Of a stretch of DNA of 64,000 nt, positions 61,366-64,000 are shown piece by piece (position 1 is the stretch's first letter; each line of letters starts with the position of its first letter). Source of the DNA: Rhodoferax sp. (GTDB taxonomy: Bacteria; Pseudomonadota; Gammaproteobacteria; Burkholderiales; Burkholderiaceae_C); contig JARLJI010000005.1 of the NCBI GenBank assembly GCA_031291295.1, positions 1 through 64,000 of the forward strand, read 5' to 3'. The translations under genes and the position numbers were made by a program. Under the pieces are notes generated by a model that saw nothing but the letters and a program-made list of their open reading frames with translations, ran no database searches and was not told the origin of the DNA.

Positions 61366-63639
61366 ATGGGCGCCGTGCTTAACCTCATCCCTGCTGGAGT
61401 CGGCAGGGCCTCAACTGGCCTGAACCCCAGCGAGGCCAGCGTGGCTGCGGCCAACGCGGCCGCGGCCAGTTTTGCCGCGCTCACGGCCAAACTCGGTTAC
61501 CTGGAACCGTCGGAGGCGGAGCAGGTGCGGCTAGCCTACCGCTTTGCCGACCAGGCCCATCTGGGGCAGCTTCGCAACAATGGCGAGCCCTACATCACGC
61601 ATCCCATCGCCGTCGCCGCCCAATGCGCCGAATGGAAGCTGGACGCCCAGGCCCTGATGGCTGCGCTGCTGCACGATGCGATGGAAGATTGCGGCGTCAC
61701 CAAGACGGATCTGATCGAGCGCTTCGGCGCCCCGGTGGCCGAGTTGGTCGATGGCCTGACCAAGCTCGACAAGCTGCAATTCACGACCCGGGAGGAAAAC
61801 CAGGCCGAGTCGTTTCGCAAGATGCTGCTGGCCATGGCCCGCGATGTGCGCGTCATCCTGATCAAGCTGGCCGACCGCACCCACAACATGCGGACCCTGT
61901 CGGATGTGCCGCGTGAAAAGTGGGGCCGCATTTCCTCGGAAACACTCGACATCTATGCCCCGATTGCGCACCGCCTGGGCCTGAACCAGACCTACCGCGA
62001 ACTGCAGGACCTGTCCTTCAGCCATCTGCGGCCTTGGCGTTACGGCGTGCTGTCCAAGGCCGTGGCCAAGGCGCGCAACCGGCGGCGTGACCTGATTCAG
62101 AAGGTGCAGCGGGATGTCGAGGCCGTTTTTGCGGCCGCGAAGATGCCGGTGCGCATCGCGGGCCGGGAAAAAAGCCTGTATTCGATCTACAGCAAGATGA
62201 ATGACAAGCATCTGAGTTTTGCGCAGGTCACCGATATCTACGGCTTTCGGGTGATCCTGTCCGACATTCCGGATTGCTATAAGGCGCTGGGCGTTCTGCA
62301 CCAGTTGTACAAGCCCGTTCCCGGCAAATTCAAGGATCACATTGCCATTGCAAAACTCAACGGCTATCAGTCGCTGCACACCACGCTGGTCGGCCCCTCG
62401 GGGGTGAACGTCGAGTTCCAGTTGCGCACGGAAGGGATGAATGTGGTGGCGGAGTCGGGTATTGCGGCACATTGGCTGTACAAGGCAAGTGAGCCGGGCG
62501 ACGCCACGGCCGAACGCCTGGGGTCCAAATGGCTGCAGTCGCTGCTCGAAATTCAGTACGAAACCCATGATGCAGCCGAATTCTGGGATCACGTCAAGGT
62601 CGATCTGTTTCCCGATGCGGTCTACGTTTTCACGCCCAAAAGCCAGATCATGGCGCTGCCCCGCGGTGCGACGGTGGTCGATTTTGCCTATTCCATCCAT
62701 AGCAATGTGGGTGACCGCACGGTCGCAGCCAAGATCAATGGCGAGCAGGTACCGCTGCGCACCGAGCTGAAAAATGGCGATGTGATCGAAATCATCACGG
62801 CCCCCGTATCGGCGCCCAATCCGGCGTGGCTGGGCTTTGTGCGTACCGGTCGGGCGCGCTCCAAAATCCGGCACCACCTCAAGACCCTCGCGTATGCCGA
62901 ATCGCAGGGGCTGGGCGAAAAGCTGCTCACCCAGGCGCTGCGTGCCGAAGGCATGGAAAAGCTGCCCGAGAATGATGCGGCGCATCAAGCCATCTGGGAC
63001 AAACTGCTGCGCTTTACGGGCAGCCGCAACCGCGAAGAACTCCTGACCGATCTGGGCCTGGGCAAAAGAATCGCCAGCATTGTGGCCAAACGCCTGATGA
63101 CCCTGCTCAGCGAGAGCGGTGAGAAACCAGACGCCGTGCTGATGACCCGCGAACGCTACACGGCCCATGATCATGTATCGCAGGGCGCCGTCACGCTGGA
63201 CGGCAGCGAGAATGCATCCGTGCAATTTGCCCAATGTTGCCGGCCTGTGCCGGGTGACGACATCGTCGGGTATCTGGGGCGGGGCGAAGGCCTGGTGGTG
63301 CACACCAGTGACTGCGCGATCGCCAAGCGTCTGCAGCACAAGGACAGCGAGCGTTTCATCACCGTGGGATGGTCCGACGAACCTGTACGCACTTTTGAAA
63401 CCTCCATCATCACCACCGTGCACAACGGCAAGGGTGTTCTGGCCCGGGTCGCGGCGGCTCTGGCGTCCACTGAGGCCGACATCATCCACATCGACATGAG
63501 CGATGAAGTCGCGCAGGATGCCACCGACTTGCGTTTTGTCATTGCCGTGCGCGACCGCACGCACCTGGATTCTGTCCTGCGCAATTTGAAGCGCACACCG
63601 TCTGTTTTAAGGGTCGTGCGGGTGACGCCGGCCGCTTGA
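61366..63639 (+). CDS. spoT: Bifunctional (p)ppGpp synthetase/hydrolase SpoT
   Basis: A 757-residue RelA/SpoT homologue. HD hydrolase domain with 'LLHDAMEDCG' (His103, Asp104) is intact, the synthetase domain has 'GREKSLYSIYSKMNDKHLSF' and 'DIYGFRVIL', then TGS ('VFTPKSQIMALPRGATVVDF') and a C-terminal ACT domain. The intact HD site argues for hydrolase activity, unlike RelA. The first 40 residues, Ala-rich, are an extension. Start at 61366 has no strong ribosome site. Confidence 0.95.
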   Translation: MGAVLNLIPAGVGRASTGLNPSEASVAAANAAAASFAALTAKLGYLEPSEAEQVRLAYRFADQAHLGQLRNNGEPYITHPIAVAAQCAEWKLDAQALMAALLHDAMEDCGVTKTDLIERFGAPVAELVDGLTKLDKLQFTTREENQAESFRKMLLAMARDVRVILIKLADRTHNMRTLSDVPREKWGRISSETLDIYAPIAHRLGLNQTYRELQDLSFSHLRPWRYGVLSKAVAKARNRRRDLIQKVQRDVEAVFAAAKMPVRIAGREKSLYSIYSKMNDKHLSFAQVTDIYGFRVILSDIPDCYKALGVLHQLYKPVPGKFKDHIAIAKLNGYQSLHTTLVGPSGVNVEFQLRTEGMNVVAESGIAAHWLYKASEPGDATAERLGSKWLQSLLEIQYETHDAAEFWDHVKVDLFPDAVYVFTPKSQIMALPRGATVVDFAYSIHSNVGDRTVAAKINGEQVPLRTELKNGDVIEIITAPVSAPNPAWLGFVRTGRARSKIRHHLKTLAYAESQGLGEKLLTQALRAEGMEKLPENDAAHQAIWDKLLRFTGSRNREELLTDLGLGKRIASIVAKRLMTLLSESGEKPDAVLMTRERYTAHDHVSQGAVTLDGSENASVQFAQCCRPVPGDDIVGYLGRGEGLVVHTSDCAIAKRLQHKDSERFITVGWSDEPVRTFETSIITTVHNGKGVLARVAAALASTEADIIHIDMSDEVAQDATDLRFVIAVRDRTHLDSVLRNLKRTPSVLRVVRVTPAA

Positions 63640-63649
63640 GAGGTGCGCC

Positions 63650-64000
63650 TCAGGCCCCTGCCGGATAGCTCACCCGGAGCACCTCGATTTCCTGCACCCC
63701 CGCCGGCGTCATCAGCTTCACGGTGTCCCCCTCGCGCGCTCTCAGGAGCGCCCTGGCGATCGGCGCAATCCAGCTCACCTGGCCTTGCGCGCTGTCTGCC
63801 TCGTCAATGCCCATAATGGTAACGGTGCGCTCCATGCCGGATTCATCGGCATAAGTGACGGTGGCACCGAAAAAAACCTGGTCGCCGCCGTGATGGACAC
63901 TCGGGTCCGTGACCTCGGCAATCTCCAGCCGCTTCGTCAGGAAACGGATGCGCCGGTCAATCTCGCGCAAGCGCTTCTTGCCATACAGGTAGTCGCCATT
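63650..64000 (-). CDS. greB: Transcription elongation factor GreB, C-terminal part
   Basis: The gene runs off the right edge; the last 116 codons are present. 'GDYLYGKKRLREIDRRIRFL' in the coiled coil is the GreB form, and the C-terminal FKBP-like domain shows 'VFFGATVTYADESG', 'SWIAPIARALLRAREGDTV' and 'TPAGVQEIEVLRVSY'. GreB rescues backtracked RNA polymerase by stimulating transcript cleavage. Convergent with spoT, ten bases apart. Confidence 0.95.
   Translation of the reverse strand, partial: NGDYLYGKKRLREIDRRIRFLTKRLEIAEVTDPSVHHGGDQVFFGATVTYADESGMERTVTIMGIDEADSAQGQVSWIAPIARALLRAREGDTVKLMTPAGVQEIEVLRVSYPAGA

Noticed and set aside
61531-63564. Minus-strand open frame of 677 codons
   Set aside because: Antisense to spoT, whose domains are complete; no motif or ribosome site.
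1-64000. tRNA or rRNA genes, CRISPR arrays, insertion sequences, integrase or att sites
   Set aside because: No cloverleaf, spaced repeats, transposase or integrase was found by reading; gaps between genes are mostly under 250 bp.

Overview
This window looks like chromosomal DNA of a beta-proteobacterium of the order Burkholderiales, most likely family Comamonadaceae (Polaromonas, Variovorax or Rhodoferax-like). The evidence is high GC, the gene orders rpsP-rimM-trmD-rplS, hda-HAD-pcnB-folK and hemW-rdgB-rph-phosphatase-kinase / yicC-gmk-rpoZ-spoT-greB, and the character of the proteins. Family placement is inference from gene content, not from a database match. No rRNA, tRNA, insertion sequence or CRISPR array was seen.

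Positions 1-13.7 kb hold an aromatic-acid catabolic block. A minus-strand operon starts at benA (GTG at 8517) and runs off the left edge: benABC (benzoate/toluate 1,2-dioxygenase), benD (cis-diol dehydrogenase), an aromatic-acid MFS transporter, a XylT-type ferredoxin, catechol 2,3-dioxygenase, a DUF336 protein, 2-hydroxymuconic semialdehyde dehydrogenase and the start of 2-oxopent-4-enoate hydratase. This is the order of the TOL meta operon (xylXYZLTEG-J), with a transporter and a DUF336 gene added and no xylF between G and J. The operon diverges from a sigma-54-dependent regulator of the XylR/DmpR family, followed by benE (benzoate symporter) and, more loosely, an M20 amidohydrolase resembling hippurate hydrolase and an MFS transporter. 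The roughly 680 bp between benA and the regulator carry the most interesting signals: two divergent -24/-12 promoters, both with a perfect TGGCACG block; between them two CAATTG-centred operators 43 bp apart; a leader hairpin before benA; and a 13-codon ORF coupled to the regulator.

Positions 15.4-23.3 kb are accessory. They hold a LysR regulator divergent from a small redox cluster (F420-type NADP oxidoreductase fold, an unrecognised protein, a luciferase-like flavin monooxygenase and a LigB/DODA-type dioxygenase), then a drug-type MFS transporter, a methyltransferase with a lipoprotein signal, and an ArsB/NhaD/SLC13-type permease.

Positions 23.3-44 kb are mostly core genes: a DEAD-box helicase, orn, M48 protease / pterin dehydratase / rsgA, a HisC-type aminotransferase with a CbiB-like membrane protein, Nudix, rplS-trmD-rimM-rpsP, GNAT and TM2 proteins, a PiT phosphate transporter with its DUF47 partner, folK-pcnB-HAD-hda-permease, purM, DUF190 and a SirB1-type protein.

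Positions 44.1-49.9 kb form a second catabolic operon: E1 alpha and beta of a 2-oxoacid/acetoin-type dehydrogenase, an SDR dehydrogenase and a TRAP transporter (periplasmic receptor and fused DctQM permease). A terminator-like hairpin separates receptor and permease. No E2 or E3 gene is present.

Positions 50-64 kb are core again: murJ, rpsT, a DUF3579 protein, argD-argF, hemW-rdgB-rph, a PP2C phosphatase with a Ser/Thr kinase, yicC, gmk, rpoZ, spoT and greB (cut by the right edge).
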